DNA from: Bradyrhizobium vignae
GTDB lineage: Bacteria > Pseudomonadota > Alphaproteobacteria > Rhizobiales > Xanthobacteraceae
Assembly (NCBI RefSeq): GCF_004114425.1
Contig: NZ_RDQF01000070.1
Coordinates: 1-34,070 of the forward strand
Direction: 5' to 3'
Length of the DNA stretch: 34,070 nt
Shown: piece after piece, positions 24,738 to 32,765 of the stretch
How positions within the stretch are numbered: position 1 is the stretch's first letter
Layout: every line of letters starts with the position of its first letter
Made by a program: the position numbers and the translations under genes
Notes under the pieces: model-generated
Told to the model about the DNA's origin: nothing
What the model saw: the letters and a program-made list of their open reading frames with translations, nothing else
The model's database searches: none

Positions 24738-25631
24738 ATGAACACCGCCTTTCTCATCCAGCTTCTGGTCAACGGCCTCGTGGTCGGTACGCTCTATGGC
24801 GTGGTCGCGATGTCGTTCGTGCTGATCTACAAAGCGACCCAGGTCGTCAATTTCGCGCAAGGCGAGCTGCTACTGGTCGGCGCCTGGGTGTGCTGGGCAT
24901 TGCTCGCCAAATACCAGGTGCCATTCTGGATCGGCATGCCGATCACGCTGGTGTTCATGTTCGTGTTCGGCATCGCGGTCCAGGTCCTGATCCTGCGGCC
25001 GATGATCGGCGAGCCCATCATCTCCGTGATCATGGTGACGATCGGCTTGTCCACCGTGCTCCAGGCGGCGCTGAAGTGGATGTTCGGAGTCAACCCGCAA
25101 CCGTTCCCGCGCGTATTCGAGAGCCAGTCGGTCAACCTGTTCGGTCTCCAGATCCAGACCGTCTATGTCATGAGTCTTGTGGTGTCCGTCGCCATGATGA
25201 TCGGCATGGCCTGGTTCTTCCGCGCCTCGAAATACGGCCTCGCCATGCGCGCCACCGCGTTCAACCAACAGGTCGCGCAGTCGCTCGGCATCTCCGTGAA
25301 GAGCGTGTTCGCGATGGCTTGGGCGATCTCGGCGACGGTGTCGGCCGTCGCCGGGGTCGTCGTTGCGGTCGTGAACGGCGTGTCCTCGGGCCTTGCCGCG
25401 TACGGCATCAAGGTATTTCCGGCGGCGATCCTCGGCGGGCTCGATTCCGTCGGCGGCGCCGTACTCGGCGGCATCATCATCGGACTGCTCGAGAATGTCG
25501 CCCAATATATCGACAGCCAGTACCTGCACTGGGGCAATCTCTACGAGATCGCGCCGTTTTACGTCCTTATCATAGTGCTGATGATCAAGCCTTACGGCCT
25601 GTTCGGCACCCACGACATCGAGCGGATCTGA
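24738..25631 (+). CDS. Branched-chain-type ABC transporter permease, LivH-like (cluster B)
   Basis: This inner-membrane permease of 297 residues shows the LivH signature VVNFAQGELLLVGAWVCWAL near residue 35 and AAILGGLDSVGGAVLGGIII in the C-terminal third, with about eight hydrophobic segments. It starts at the ATG at 24738 after the family B repeat; no strong ribosome-binding site is visible. Livm-like follows after three bases, so the two permeases are coupled. It belongs with the LivG gene upstream and the binding protein and LivF downstream. Confidence 0.93.
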   Translation: MNTAFLIQLLVNGLVVGTLYGVVAMSFVLIYKATQVVNFAQGELLLVGAWVCWALLAKYQVPFWIGMPITLVFMFVFGIAVQVLILRPMIGEPIISVIMVTIGLSTVLQAALKWMFGVNPQPFPRVFESQSVNLFGLQIQTVYVMSLVVSVAMMIGMAWFFRASKYGLAMRATAFNQQVAQSLGISVKSVFAMAWAISATVSAVAGVVVAVVNGVSSGLAAYGIKVFPAAILGGLDSVGGAVLGGIIIGLLENVAQYIDSQYLHWGNLYEIAPFYVLIIVLMIKPYGLFGTHDIERI

Positions 25632-25634
25632 CCC

Positions 25635-26708
25635 ATGGCCGGCCCTGCCCTCATCCCTGCTGGTGATTTCCGCACCTCCTATGCGGCGGACACCACGATC
25701 TTCCCGACCACGACCAGCCGCAACTTCGCCATCGCCGGCGTTCTGCTGCTCTGCCTCGCGCCGCAATTCTTCAGCGGCTACTGGCTGAGCATTTTGATCC
25801 AGATCGGCATCTTCTCGATCGCGGCGCTCGGTCTCAACATCCTGGTCGGCTTCACCGGCCAGATTTCGATCGGGCACGCCGCTTTCTTTCTGCTCGGCGC
25901 CTTCACCTCGGCCTACATCTCCAACAACGCCCCGATCCCGGTATTCTTCGCGATTCCCCTTGCCGGCGTCATCACCGCGCTGGTCGGGCTGATCTTCGGT
26001 ATCCCCGCGGCGCGGCTGAAAGGTCTTTACCTGGTCATCGCGACCCTTGCAGCACAATACATCCTCCTCGACTTCTTCTCCCGCGCCGAATGGTTTTCCG
26101 GCGGATCGGTGCCGGCGAGCGCCGAACCGTTTTCGATCTTCGGCTACACGCTGCGGGGTGACAGACAGTATTTCTACGTCGTGCTGGCCTATGTGCTCGC
26201 GAGCTACATCCTCGTCACCAACCTGATGCGCACGCGCGACGGCCGCGCGCTGGTGGCCATACGCGACCATTATCTCTCAGCCGAGATCATGGGCATCAAT
26301 CTCACCAAGTACCGCACGCTGTCGTTTGGCCTCGCCGCCTTCTTCGCCGGCATCGCCGGCGCGCTCTACGCGCACTATCAGCTCGTGGTCTCCCAGGAGG
26401 GTTTCGGCATCGAGCGCTCGATCCTGTTCCTGGCCATGATCATCATCGGCGGCACCGGTTCGATCATGGGCACGCTGATGGGCACCGCCTTCGTGGTGCT
26501 GCTGCCGGAGTCGATGGAATTCCTCAGCCTGTATTTGAAGGGTGGCGCGATCGACAAAGCGCTGTCGCTGAACAACAACATCACATTCCTGCGCGAGATC
26601 GCGATCGGGGTGATCATCATCGCGTTCCTGATGTTCGAGCCCGACGGCCTCGCGCATCGCTGGCGGCAGATCAAGGCGTACTGGAAACTCTACCCGTTCT
26701 CGCATTGA
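25635..26708 (+). CDS. Branched-chain-type ABC transporter permease, LivM-like (cluster B)
   Basis: The 357-residue permease has the LivM hallmark ILVGFTGQISIGHAAFFLLG (about 70-90), IAGALYAHYQLVVSQEGFGI, and IIIGGTGSIMGTLMGTAFV near the end. It starts three bases after the LivH stop. The N terminus (about 30 residues before the first membrane segment) is hydrophilic and longer than in many homologues. It forms the pore with the neighbouring LivH. Confidence 0.93.
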   Translation: MAGPALIPAGDFRTSYAADTTIFPTTTSRNFAIAGVLLLCLAPQFFSGYWLSILIQIGIFSIAALGLNILVGFTGQISIGHAAFFLLGAFTSAYISNNAPIPVFFAIPLAGVITALVGLIFGIPAARLKGLYLVIATLAAQYILLDFFSRAEWFSGGSVPASAEPFSIFGYTLRGDRQYFYVVLAYVLASYILVTNLMRTRDGRALVAIRDHYLSAEIMGINLTKYRTLSFGLAAFFAGIAGALYAHYQLVVSQEGFGIERSILFLAMIIIGGTGSIMGTLMGTAFVVLLPESMEFLSLYLKGGAIDKALSLNNNITFLREIAIGVIIIAFLMFEPDGLAHRWRQIKAYWKLYPFSH

Positions 26709-26751
26709 GCGCGGGCAACGCAGTTAAACAATAAACAGGAGGAACCGACCC

Positions 26752-28035
26752 ATGACGATGAAGACCTTTTTGAGCACCGCATCGCTCGCGCTGGCGATCG
26801 CCGCATTCTCGGCAAGCGCACAGGCGCAGATCGCGATCGGGCATCTCGCGGATTATTCCGGCGGCACCTCTGACGTCGGCACGCCGTATGGCCAGGCCGT
26901 CGCCGACACCTTCGCCTGGGTCAACAAGAACGGCGGCATCGGCGGCAAGCAGGTCAGCCTCGACACCAACGATTACGGCTACCAGGTGCCCCGCGCGATC
27001 GCGCTCTACAAGAAGTGGTCGGCACCGGACAGCAAGGTTGCGGCGATCATGGGCTGGGGTACCGCCGACACCGAGGCGCTGACCGGCTTCCTCGCCCAGG
27101 ACAAGATCCCCGACATGTCCGGCTCCTATGCCGCCGCCCTCACCGATCCCGAAGGTGTCAGCGGCAAGGCCAAGCCTGCCCCCTACAATTTTTTCTACGG
27201 CCCCAGCTATTCGGACGCGCTGCGCGCGATGCTGATGTGGGCAGCCGAGGACTGGAAAGCCAAAGGCAAGCCCGGCAAGCCCAAATTCGTGCACATGGGA
27301 GCCAACCATCCCTATCCGAACGCACCGAAGGCCGCCGGTGAAGCCATGGCGCAGGAGCTCGGGTTCGAGGTGCTGCCGCCGCTGGTGTTTGCGCTCGCGC
27401 CCGGTGACTACAGTGCGCAGTGCCTGAGCCTGAAGTCCTCGGGCGCCAACTACGCCTATCTCGGCAACACCGCCGCCTCCAACATCTCGGTGATGAAGGC
27501 CTGCAAGACCGCCGGCGTCGATATCCAGTTCCTCGGCAATGTCTGGGGTATGGACGAGAACGCCGCCAAGACCGCCGGCGATGCCGCCAATGGTGTGATC
27601 TTCCCGCTGCGCACGGCGGTGAGCTGGGGCGGCGATGCGCCCGGCATGAAGACGGTGATGGAGATCTCGAAGATGTCCGACCCCACCGGCAAAGTCTATC
27701 GTCCCGTGCACTACGTCGCGGCCGTCTGCTCGGCGCTGTACATGAAGGAGGCGATCGACTGGGCCGCCAAGAATGGTGGCGCCAACGGCGAGAACGTCGC
27801 CAAAGGCTTCTACCAGAAGAAGGATTGGGTGCCGGCCGGAATGGAAGGCGTCTGCAATCCCTCGACCTGGACCGACAAGGACCACCGCGGCACGCTGAAG
27901 GTCGATCTCTATCGCACCAAGGTCTCCGGCGCGACCGACGGCGACCTCAACGACCTCATGGCCAAGGGGACGATCAAGCTCGAGAAGGTCAAGACCGTCG
28001 AGCTGCCGCGCAAGCCGGAATTGCTGGGGTGGTGA
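26752..28035 (+). CDS. ABC transporter periplasmic substrate-binding protein (cluster B)
   Basis: The 427-residue precursor has a clear signal peptide (MTMKTFLSTASLALAIAAFS, cleaved after SAQA before QIAIGHLADYSG). The type I binding fold follows, with YSGGTSDVGTPYGQAVADTF at the start and IMGWGTADTEALTGFLAQDK in lobe 1. It has several cysteines (for example in MKACKTAG and AAVCSAL), unlike the cluster A protein, so disulfides are possible. AGGAGG precedes the ATG at 26752. The two binding proteins in the window share only the general fold, which suggests different ligands. Its pairing with an acyl-CoA synthetase points to a carboxylic acid rather than an amino acid; this is inference. Confidence 0.93.
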   Translation: MTMKTFLSTASLALAIAAFSASAQAQIAIGHLADYSGGTSDVGTPYGQAVADTFAWVNKNGGIGGKQVSLDTNDYGYQVPRAIALYKKWSAPDSKVAAIMGWGTADTEALTGFLAQDKIPDMSGSYAAALTDPEGVSGKAKPAPYNFFYGPSYSDALRAMLMWAAEDWKAKGKPGKPKFVHMGANHPYPNAPKAAGEAMAQELGFEVLPPLVFALAPGDYSAQCLSLKSSGANYAYLGNTAASNISVMKACKTAGVDIQFLGNVWGMDENAAKTAGDAANGVIFPLRTAVSWGGDAPGMKTVMEISKMSDPTGKVYRPVHYVAAVCSALYMKEAIDWAAKNGGANGENVAKGFYQKKDWVPAGMEGVCNPSTWTDKDHRGTLKVDLYRTKVSGATDGDLNDLMAKGTIKLEKVKTVELPRKPELLGW

Positions 28036-28050
28036 GGCCCTAGTGCGTCC

Positions 28051-28130
28051 GTCGTTCCGGGACGATGCGAAGCATCGGACCCGGAACCTCGAGATTCCGG
28101 GTTCGGTCCTGCGGACCGCCCCGGAATGAC
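28051..28130. repeat. Family A structured repeat, copy 3
   Basis: The outer stem pairs 28051-28061 with 28120-28130 (11 pairs, one of them G-T). Arm 1 is CGATGC (28063-28068) with GCATCG (28072-28077). Arm 2 is ACCCGGAA (28079-28086) with TTCCGGGT (28095-28102). Arm 3 is CGGTCC (28104-28109) with GGACCG (28113-28118). It lies directly after the cluster B binding-protein gene and before the LivF gene. Arms 1 and 3 differ in sequence from copy 1 while keeping pairing. Confidence 0.88.
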
Positions 28131-28168
28131 GGGCTAGAGCCGTGACGACACCGAGAGAGTATTCAAGC

Positions 28169-29008
28169 ATGACTGAAACGGCTCCCATCGAGCGTCCCTC
28201 CCCCAGCATCGTGCCCGCACCGCCCCTCCTCGCCGTGCGCAACATCGAGGTCGTCTATGACGACGTCATCCTGGTGCTGCGCGGCCTCAGCCTCGACGTG
28301 CCCAAGGGCGCGATCGTGGCGCTGCTGGGGGCCAACGGCGCCGGCAAGTCGACGACGCTGAAGGCAATCTCGGGGCTGCTCAAGACCGAAGACGGCGAGG
28401 TGACGCGCGGCGAGATCCTGTTCGAAGGCGAGCGGATCAACGGCATCGACCCCGACAAGATCGTCCGCCGCGGCATCTTCCAGGTGATGGAGGGCCGGCG
28501 CATCGTCGCCGACATGACGTCGCTGGAGAACCTCAAGCTCGGCGCCTTCACCCGCAGGGACCGCGAGATCGATGCCGATCTCGAGATGGTCTTCAATTAC
28601 TTCCCGCGCCTGAAGGAGCGCACTGGCCTTGCCGGCTATCTCTCCGGCGGTGAGCAGCAGATGCTCGCGATCGGCCGCGCCCTGATGGCGCGCCCGAAGA
28701 TGATTTTGATGGACGAGCCTTCGATGGGCCTGTCGCCGCTACTGGTCAAGGAAGTGTTCTCGATCATCCAGAAGATCAACCGCGATCTCGGCGTCACCAT
28801 CCTCTTGGTCGAGCAGAACGCACGCGCTGCGCTCTCGGTGGCAAGCCACGGCTACATCATGGAACAAGGCAAGGTCGTGCTCGATGGCAGCGCCGACGAA
28901 TTGCGCGACAACGAGGATGTCAAGGAATTCTACCTCGGCGGCGCCGGCGACCAGCGAAAGAGCTTCAAGAATCTCAAGAGCTTCAAGCGGCGCAAGCGGT
29001 GGCTGTGA
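28169..29008 (+). CDS. Branched-chain-type ABC transporter ATPase, LivF-like (cluster B)
   Basis: This is the last gene of cluster B, 279 residues, with Walker A GANGAGKST, the signature LSGGEQQM, Walker B MILMDEPSMG and the LivF-type LLVEQNARAAL. I start at the ATG at 28169 (MTETAPIERP), with GAGAG about 11 bases upstream; a GTG at 28142 would add nine residues and abuts the family A repeat. The N terminus carries about 25 extra Pro/Ser-rich residues before the ATPase core, and the C terminus ends in a basic tail (KNLKSFKRRKRW). It is separated from the binding protein by the structured repeat. It converges on the AGE-family gene with 11 bases between stops. Confidence 0.93.
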   Translation: MTETAPIERPSPSIVPAPPLLAVRNIEVVYDDVILVLRGLSLDVPKGAIVALLGANGAGKSTTLKAISGLLKTEDGEVTRGEILFEGERINGIDPDKIVRRGIFQVMEGRRIVADMTSLENLKLGAFTRRDREIDADLEMVFNYFPRLKERTGLAGYLSGGEQQMLAIGRALMARPKMILMDEPSMGLSPLLVKEVFSIIQKINRDLGVTILLVEQNARAALSVASHGYIMEQGKVVLDGSADELRDNEDVKEFYLGGAGDQRKSFKNLKSFKRRKRWL

Positions 29009-29019
29009 TCCGCAAGAGC

Positions 29020-30171
29020 CTAGCCCAGCACCTGGTCCGCTTCCGTGACTGCGCAGAGAACATGATAGAACGAAGAGGCAGGAATGGTGTCGATCAGCGA
29101 TTTGCCGTCGCGATCGAACTGGTCGTACCAGCCGCCCTTCACGGGATGGCTGAGATAATGCCGTTCGAGCCGCACCAGCGCCGCGCGCGCCTCATCCGCC
29201 GCCCCCGCCTCGCCGGACTCGGCTTGCGCGATCCACGCCTTCGCGATCTCGGTCTGCGGCCACAGCCGGCGCGTGCTGCGGCGGATGTTGCCGCTCGCAT
29301 CGCCCTCGTCGATCAGGCAGCCCGTCGCCCCGTCGCAATAGCGCAGCGCGGTCACCAGCAGCTCCGCACGCCGCTGCCCGGTCGGACAACCCGTCATGCG
29401 CTCAAATCCCTTCAGCAGCCAGACCCATTCCGCCTGGTGGCCCGGCTCGACGCTGACCGGCTCGATCTTCGACCAGTCCTCCTCGAAATACTCCGACAAC
29501 ACGTGCTTCTGCTTGTCGTAGAGATTGGCCAGGAACAGTGCGAAGAATTCTCCGGCACGGTTCTGGAACGACAGATCGTGGGTCGCCTCGAAGCACGCGA
29601 TCATCGCCTCGAACAGATGCATGTGCGGGTTCTGCCGGCGCGGCAGCGAGACCGGAAGGCCTTCGTGAACGCCACCATGCGGCGAGCGCAGATGGCCGTC
29701 GAGGAAGGCGAGCAGCGCATCGATCTCGGCGCGGACCTGTGCATCCTGGTCGAGCGCATAGACGCTGGCGAGCGCAAACAGGATGAATGCGTGGTCATAG
29801 GCATCGCGCCGGGCATCCAGCACCGATCCTTCCGGCGTCAGCCGGTGCACATAGCCGGGCCGGCCATCGGGCGATTTCGCTCTGCCCAGCAGATGCTCCA
29901 GCCCCTTCAGCGCGATGGTGCGTCCGTCAGGATACCAGCCCATCTGTGCCGCCTTGGCGTAGCACCAGATCTGGCGGGCCTGCACAAACACGCGCCGGGG
30001 CGCGGCCGCATCCGCTGCGCCATCGCGGTGCAGCCGGTCGATGAAGCCGCCCGCGGCGTGATCCCAGCCGATCGTCGACCACAGCGGCAGCGCCTCGTCG
30101 ATCATGCGGCGCTTCAGGCGCGCGACGACGTTCGACGCCTCGTCCGCCGCAATGATTCCTTCGTCCGCCAT
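29020..30171 (-). CDS. AGE-family epimerase/isomerase (N-acylglucosamine 2-epimerase-like)
   Basis: The 383-residue protein fits the alpha/alpha-barrel AGE family, which includes N-acylglucosamine 2-epimerases, cellobiose epimerases and aldose-ketose isomerases. Conserved stretches are RRVFVQARQIWCYAKAAQMG, DAYDHAFILFALA with a putative catalytic His, NPHMHLFEAMIACFEAT, EPGHQAEWVWLL with a second His, and TIPASSFYHVLCAV near the C terminus with a third. I use the ATG at 30171 because AAGGGGA precedes it by about six bases; the frame is open to 30231. No signal peptide, so it is cytosolic. The substrate sugar cannot be told. It is divergent from the PaaK-like gene over 86 bases, with no sugar transporter nearby. 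Confidence 0.9.
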   Translation of the reverse strand: MADEGIIAADEASNVVARLKRRMIDEALPLWSTIGWDHAAGGFIDRLHRDGAADAAAPRRVFVQARQIWCYAKAAQMGWYPDGRTIALKGLEHLLGRAKSPDGRPGYVHRLTPEGSVLDARRDAYDHAFILFALASVYALDQDAQVRAEIDALLAFLDGHLRSPHGGVHEGLPVSLPRRQNPHMHLFEAMIACFEATHDLSFQNRAGEFFALFLANLYDKQKHVLSEYFEEDWSKIEPVSVEPGHQAEWVWLLKGFERMTGCPTGQRRAELLVTALRYCDGATGCLIDEGDASGNIRRSTRRLWPQTEIAKAWIAQAESGEAGAADEARAALVRLERHYLSHPVKGGWYDQFDRDGKSLIDTIPASSFYHVLCAVTEADQVLG

Positions 30172-30257
30172 CGGGTCCCCTTCAAGCCTCGCCAATGGCG
30201 GTCTGATAGCCATGCCGGTGGCGGCGCGCAACGGATGCCAACACGGAAAAAATAGCC

Positions 30258-31481
30258 ATGACCGCCCATTACGACGCGCGCGAGACGCGTGAGCAAGCCG
30301 CGCGCGAGGCCGACCTGTTCGCCCGCCTCCCGGAAGTGCTGCGAGCCGCCATGGCCGCCCCGGCCTATGCCGAGCGGCTCAAAGGATTCGATCCCGCCGC
30401 CGTGACCTCCAGGGCGGCTCTGGCAGGCCTGCCGCTGTTGCGCAAGTCGGAACTGCCCGCCATGCACAAGGCGTCTGCGCCCTTCGGAGGCTTCGTCGCG
30501 GGAGCTCCCGGCTCGTTCGCGCGCCTCTTCACCTCCCCCGGCCCGATCTTCGAGCCGGAAGGGCGGCAGGCCGATCCCTGGCGCGGCGCGAGGGCGCTGT
30601 TCGCGGCCGGGTTCCGTCCCGATGACATCGTCCTCAATACCTTCAGCTACCATCTCACCCCCGGGGGGTTCATCTTCGATGCGTCGGCGCGCGCGCTCGG
30701 CTGCGCGGTGATCCCGGCTGGCCCCGGCAATACGGAACAACAATTCGAGCTGATCGAGGCCTACCGGCCGGTCGGCTATAGCGGCACGCCGGACTTCCTG
30801 AAGATCCTGCTCGACGCCGCCGCAAGCTCGGGTCGCGACGTCTCCTCGATCAAGCGCGCGCTCGTTTCGGGCGCGGCCTTCCCGCCTTCGCTCCAGGCAC
30901 AGATCAAGGCGCGCGGAATCGACGCCTATCAGGCCTTCGGCACCGCCGATCTCGGCATTGTCGCGTTCGAGACCGAGGCGCGCGAAGGCATGGTCGTGAA
31001 TGAGGACCTGATCCTGGAGATCGTCAAGCCCGGTACTGGAGATCCGGTAGCGCCGGGCGACGTCGGCGAGATCGTCGTCACCTCGCTCGACCCGCACCAT
31101 CCCTGGATCCGGCTCGCGCTCGGCGATCTCACCGCGGCCTTGCCCGGCACGAGCCCCTGCGGGCGCACCAATATGCGCATCAAGGGCTGGATGGGCCGCG
31201 CCGACCAGACCACCAAGGTCAAGGGCATGTTCGTCCGTCCCGAGCAGATCGCCGAGATCGGCAAGCGTCATTCCGCGCTCGGCAGACTACGCCTCGTCGT
31301 CACACGAGAGGGCGAGACCGACGCAATGACGCTGAAAGCGGAAACGGCGGCGGCGAGCGAGGCGCTACGCGAAGAGATCGCAGGCACCTTGCGCGCCGTG
31401 ACGAAACTCGGCGGCACCGTCGAGCTGGTCAGCCCCGGCGTGCTGCCCAACGATGGCAAGGTGATCGCGGACGAGCGCTAA
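30258..31481 (+). CDS. Phenylacetate-CoA ligase (PaaK)-like adenylate-forming protein
   Basis: The 407-residue protein has PaaK-family layout: the N-terminal RAAMAAPAYAERLKGFDP and LPLLRKSELPAMH, then YGTADLG-type A5 as FGTADLGIVAFET (227-239), GEIVVTSLDPHHPWIRLALGD, GWMGRADQTTKVKGMFVRPEQ, and a C-terminal GGTVELVSPGVLPNDGKVI where the catalytic Lys is expected. The ATP-binding loop, normally SSGTTGxPT, reads TSPGPIFEPEG (92-102) and lacks the Thr-Thr-Gly. It may therefore be a divergent subfamily, or have altered ATP handling. It is a single gene; the ribosome-binding site before the ATG at 30258 is weak. The acid substrate is unknown, but cluster B nearby also activates acids. Confidence 0.85.
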   Translation: MTAHYDARETREQAAREADLFARLPEVLRAAMAAPAYAERLKGFDPAAVTSRAALAGLPLLRKSELPAMHKASAPFGGFVAGAPGSFARLFTSPGPIFEPEGRQADPWRGARALFAAGFRPDDIVLNTFSYHLTPGGFIFDASARALGCAVIPAGPGNTEQQFELIEAYRPVGYSGTPDFLKILLDAAASSGRDVSSIKRALVSGAAFPPSLQAQIKARGIDAYQAFGTADLGIVAFETEAREGMVVNEDLILEIVKPGTGDPVAPGDVGEIVVTSLDPHHPWIRLALGDLTAALPGTSPCGRTNMRIKGWMGRADQTTKVKGMFVRPEQIAEIGKRHSALGRLRLVVTREGETDAMTLKAETAAASEALREEIAGTLRAVTKLGGTVELVSPGVLPNDGKVIADER

Positions 31482-31840
31482 GAGGCCCTACCCCCAAACC
31501 TCAGTTTCTTGTGAACAGGGATTTTTGCCAGCGCGGGGAGCGGCCGATCGCATAAAAGCAAGCGTTGATTTCTGGCACGCTTCTGGTGCGCGCACCACGC
31601 GGGGTGGAAGCGCGCCGCAGCGGGTTCATGGCGCGGTGCCCCACCTCAAAGGCCTGATTTGTCGACTTGATTGGGTTCGTTCTGCGCAGGCATGTAGCTT
31701 CAAGGATGCTCCCTTACCTTGTTCAGCCCCGCGACGTGCGGATTCCGACGAAGTCGCCCGGGTGTACCGATACGAATTCGCTCGGAGATTGAACGAACCC
31801 GCTACGCGGGAGTGGGGGCAAGCCTGCTGAACTGAGGTGT
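31482..31840. other. Intergenic region before the IS91-type element, no gene seen
   Basis: This 359-base stretch has no convincing gene; a 101-codon frame at 31525-31830 has atypical composition and no ribosome-binding site. A perfect 10-bp inverted repeat, GGGTTCGTTC (31673-31682) and GAACGAACCC (31791-31800), is spaced 108 bases apart. It contains GAAC/GTTC, the tetranucleotide IS91 elements are known to target. The left end of the element cannot be fixed by sequence alone and may lie anywhere here. GGTGCGCGCACC (31585-31596) is an additional palindrome. Confidence 0.4.
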
Positions 31841-31887
31841 CCTGTCTGAGAGGATGTTGGTCTTCGCACCACCCCTCTCAAGACAGG
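31841..31887 (+). promoter_or_regulatory. Hairpin sequestering the recombinase ribosome-binding site
   Basis: CCTGTCTGAGAGG (31841-31853) pairs with CCTCTCAAGACAGG (31874-31887), 13 pairs with one bulged base, enclosing a 20-base loop. The 3' arm ends inside the AGGAGA ribosome-binding site (31885-31890) of the recombinase that starts at 31896. When folded it would hide part of that site, a common way for insertion elements to limit expression from outside read-through. Confidence 0.6.
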
Positions 31888-31895
31888 AGACCCAG

Positions 31896-32756
31896 ATGGC
31901 TACGATGAGCCCTCTTCGGCAGCGCATGATCGAGGACATGACGGTCCGCAATCTGTCGCCGTCGACTCAACAATCCTATATCTATGCGATCGCAAAGTTT
32001 AGCCGCCATTTTGGCTACGCCCCGGACCGGTTGAGTTTCGAGCAGGTCCGCGCCTACCAACTGCATCTCATCGGTCAAAAGCGTTCGTGGTCCCACATCA
32101 ATCAGGTGGCCTGCGCGCTGCGGTTCTTCTACGGCGTCACACTCGGGCAGACGGAGGCATTCGAGCGGATCATCGGTGGCCAGAAGCCCGACAAGCTCCC
32201 GCTCGTGCTTAGTGCCGAAGAGATCGAGCGCTTCCTGGACGCGGTTACAGGGGTGCGCAATCGCGTCGTGCTGGCGACGGCTTATGCGGCTGGCTTACGG
32301 GTTAGTGAAGTCGTCCGCCTGAAGGTGAGCTCGATCGACAGCAAGCGAATGTTGATCCACATCGAGAACGGCAAGGGCGGCAGGGATCGTTACGCGATGC
32401 TTTCTCCGCGACTGCTGGAGATTCTACGTACGTACTGGATGCGAGCCCGGCCGGGACTGTGGCTATTTCCAGGCCAAGACCCAAGTGAACATGTCAGCGT
32501 CCGCTGCGTCCAGGCGGCCTGCCGCGCCGCCCGCCGCCGCGCTCGGCTTGCCAAGCCGATTACTGTCCATACGCTCCGGCACTCGTTTGCGACCCATCTC
32601 CTGGAAAGCGGGATCGACATTCGCATCATTCAAGTTCTGCTCGGACATGCCGACCTGGGATCGACCGCGCGCTACGCTCAGGTTGCGACCAATCTGCTCG
32701 CCCGCACGACCAGCCCATTCGATGGACTCTCCGTTAGGGTGATCCCACCCAACTGA
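31896..32756 (+). CDS. Tyrosine recombinase / phage integrase-family protein of the IS91-type element
   Basis: The 286-residue protein has an N-terminal SAM-like DNA-binding domain (about 6-88, RQRMIEDMTVRNLSPSTQQS) and a catalytic domain (about 103-270). The full active-site set is visible: Arg135 in AAGLRVSEV, Lys160 in ENGKGGRD, His225 and Arg228 in HTLRHSFATHLL, His251 in LLGHADLGST and the nucleophile Tyr260 in ARYAQV. It should be functional. AGGAGA precedes the ATG at 31896, partly held in the hairpin at 31841-31887. The frame extends back to 31854, but that part lies over the hairpin. Its role in transposition, perhaps resolving or circularising intermediates, is inferred. Confidence 0.93.
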   Translation: MATMSPLRQRMIEDMTVRNLSPSTQQSYIYAIAKFSRHFGYAPDRLSFEQVRAYQLHLIGQKRSWSHINQVACALRFFYGVTLGQTEAFERIIGGQKPDKLPLVLSAEEIERFLDAVTGVRNRVVLATAYAAGLRVSEVVRLKVSSIDSKRMLIHIENGKGGRDRYAMLSPRLLEILRTYWMRARPGLWLFPGQDPSEHVSVRCVQAACRAARRRARLAKPITVHTLRHSFATHLLESGIDIRIIQVLLGHADLGSTARYAQVATNLLARTTSPFDGLSVRVIPPN

Positions 32757-32765
32757 GCTGCGCAT

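Noticed and set aside
24870..26270. 466-codon - strand frame opposite LivH/LivM of cluster B
   Set aside because: Highly charged low-complexity translation spanning two real genes; a shadow.
31570..31592. Sigma-54 promoter (TGGCACG at 31573-31579)
   Set aside because: The -24 element is good, but the -12 element reads TGGT instead of TTGC at the required spacing, and no gene follows at a useful distance.
31585..31650. tRNA-like segment
   Set aside because: There is a GGTTC-like T-loop and a GGTGCGCGCACC palindrome, but no acceptor stem or anticodon arm can be formed.
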